Positions 7,552-8,445 of a DNA stretch of 8,445 nucleotides are shown in pieces. Origin of the DNA: Bacteroidota bacterium (GTDB taxonomy: Bacteria; Bacteroidota; Ignavibacteria; Tepidaquicellales; Tepidaquicellaceae); contig JAEYVS010000086.1 in assembly GCA_023429265.1 (NCBI GenBank), forward strand, positions 1-8,445. The letters are read 5' to 3'. Below the pieces are notes generated by a model. It had not been told where the DNA came from and ran no database searches. It saw only the letters and a list, made by a program, of their open reading frames with translations. Position 1 is the first letter of the stretch, and each line of letters begins with the position of its first letter. The translations under genes and the position numbers were made by a program.

Positions 7552-7775
7552 AACTTTTCCATTAAGAGAACTTACGCCTGTCTTGACTCTGGCTCTATGC
7601 TGGTCGTAGAAGACATACCTCCCGGTTTTTATCGTGTTTTATAAAAAGAATATCAAATTTTAGGGAAAATTTATTATAAATGCAATATAGTAAATTTAGT
7701 TTGTAGAGTTAATAAGTTGCAGAGTTTATGGAGTTCTTAGCAATAAATTAAAATAGTATATTAAAGCTAACATTA

Positions 7776-7804
7776 TTGAAGCGTTACAAAAACATTAATA
7801 AATT
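7776..7804 (+). promoter_or_regulatory. Possible promoter for the TspO-like gene
   Basis: TTGAAG (7776-7781) and TAAATT (7799-7804) are separated by exactly 17 bases. Each matches the sigma-70 consensus at four of six positions. Transcription would start near 7811, giving a leader of about 48 bases. The region is so AT-rich that chance matches are expected, so confidence is low. Confidence 0.22.
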
Positions 7805-7847
7805 TCAAACTTTTATAGATTGAGGATAGTTACAATTCAGAGAATTT

Positions 7848-7854
7848 AAAAGGA
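7848..7854 (+). promoter_or_regulatory. Ribosome binding site of the TspO-like gene
   Basis: AAAAGGA ends four bases before the ATG at 7859, a usable Shine-Dalgarno. It supports that ATG as the start and contrasts with the minus-strand genes, none of which has a comparable site at its chosen start. Confidence 0.5.
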
Positions 7855-7858
7855 TTTT

Positions 7859-8445
7859 ATGGATAAGAAAGGTTTTTCTCCCCTCAGATTTTTAGTTCTT
7901 GCCGTGATCACAGGCAATATCTATTTTAATTATGCCTACAATAATGTATTTGGTCTAAGGTCAAATACTGAAGTTTCGGAAATGTATCCAAGCTTATTCA
8001 CACCCTCGGGATATGCTTTTTCGATATGGGGAATCATCTACATATCATTCCTTGTTTACGGCGTAATACAACTGCTGCCCTCCAATAGAAACATTCATTT
8101 ATACGACAGGCTTTCAGTTCCGCTGATTCTGGTTAATTTTTTCGCGAGCTTGTGGCTATATCTATTCGCTACGGACAGGATTGACATTAGTATGGGAGTG
8201 ATCGCGTTGATGCTTTTTATATCGTGGATAATGTTCAGATTTGCCCGTGAGGCGGCTTTGGGTAATGTGCTTAGCGGATGGATAAAATTCCCATTCAGCT
8301 TGTTATTCGGGTGGCTGACGGTGGCAACCATAGCAAACTTTTCCATATGGCTGGTATCTAATACAGTATTACCAGCTGGGCAAAATCCGGTAATTATTGT
8401 ATTATATATTTTGATAGCCTTAATAGTAACACTGGTTGTAACTTA
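7859..8445 (+). CDS. TspO/MBR-like tryptophan-rich membrane protein, cut by the window edge
   Basis: I read 195 residues from ATG 7859 with no stop before the right edge, so the C-terminus is missing. The protein is almost entirely hydrophobic with about six membrane segments visible: roughly residues 9-28, 52-73, 87-105, 110-126, 142-168 and 176-195. Motifs resemble the TspO/MBR fold. FTPSGYAFSIWGIIYISFL (47-65) matches the PxxYxFxIWGxIY second-helix signature, NFFASLWLYLF (93-103) the third, and KFPFSLLFGWLTVATIANFSIWL (143-165) the P..L...W...A...N..IW signature of the later helices. TspO proteins bind porphyrins and related ligands and act in tetrapyrrole, stress or signalling responses, but larger homologues like this one are poorly studied and the ligand is unknown. 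Already exceeding the classical 155-170 residue TspO length, it belongs to the longer branch. It is transcribed divergently from the HNH gene. Confidence 0.75.
   Translation, partial: MDKKGFSPLRFLVLAVITGNIYFNYAYNNVFGLRSNTEVSEMYPSLFTPSGYAFSIWGIIYISFLVYGVIQLLPSNRNIHLYDRLSVPLILVNFFASLWLYLFATDRIDISMGVIALMLFISWIMFRFAREAALGNVLSGWIKFPFSLLFGWLTVATIANFSIWLVSNTVLPAGQNPVIIVLYILIALIVTLVVT

Larger units (their letters stand above)
7552..7858. other. Non-coding region between divergent HNH and TspO-like genes
   Basis: About 307 bases with no convincing gene. The part next to the HNH gene (7552-7640) is less AT-rich and in frame with it, so it may be coding if the HNH start lies further upstream. It also holds, on the minus strand, GGGAGGT (7623-7617) overlapping the start of a 14-codon reading frame (7616-7572). 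The remainder (7641-7858) is very AT-rich and must contain the promoter of the plus-strand gene and probably that of the HNH gene. I see no tRNA, terminator hairpin or tandem repeat. Confidence 0.6.

Noticed and set aside
8095..8346. 83-residue frame on the minus strand near the right edge
   Set aside because: Antisense to the TspO-like gene, whose membrane signatures continue unbroken through this stretch.

Overview
This 8.4 kb window is a typical gene-dense bacterial chromosomal segment, AT-rich between genes. Six genes run leftward on the minus strand and one runs rightward at the right edge. The organism is probably from the Bacteroidota/Ignavibacteriota/Chlorobiota (FCB) side of the tree. 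Supporting signs are the near absence of Shine-Dalgarno sequences in front of the minus-strand genes, AT-rich leaders, an HNH protein with a VLNQNYEPL-type N-terminus, and a Trp-rich TspO-like protein of the kind I associate with that group. This placement is inference from gene content and style; there is no rRNA or other taxonomic marker in the window.

Layout in minus-strand transcription order, right to left: an HNH nuclease-like protein (7551-7069); then, after about 130 non-coding bases, an NAD(P)-dependent aldehyde dehydrogenase (6939-5431), a 565-residue Rossmann-fold protein resembling extended short-chain dehydrogenases (5409-3712), the complex I proton-pumping subunit NuoM (3679-2141), an NhaD/ion-transporter-superfamily Na+/H+ antiporter (2101-839), and the N-terminal half of a CtpA-type S41 peptidase (764 to beyond the left edge). 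The gaps from aldehyde dehydrogenase to antiporter are only 21, 31 and 39 bases, so these four could share a transcript. The peptidase follows 74 bases later. On the plus strand, from 7859, a TspO/MBR-like membrane protein runs off the right edge.

The genes fall into three loose themes: redox/aldehyde metabolism (aldehyde dehydrogenase plus dehydrogenase-like protein), ion-coupled bioenergetics (NuoM plus antiporter), and envelope proteolysis. The points most worth a second look are a nuoM gene with none of its usual nuo neighbours but next to a Na+/H+ antiporter; a large SDR-like protein without the canonical YxxxK pair; and the 5' end of the HNH gene, where family-like residues appear to continue upstream of any in-frame start. 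Three of the six minus-strand genes have TTG as their best available start. I see no CRISPR array, tRNA, rRNA, insertion sequence or convincing intrinsic terminator, and no clear evidence of an entirely new multi-gene system.
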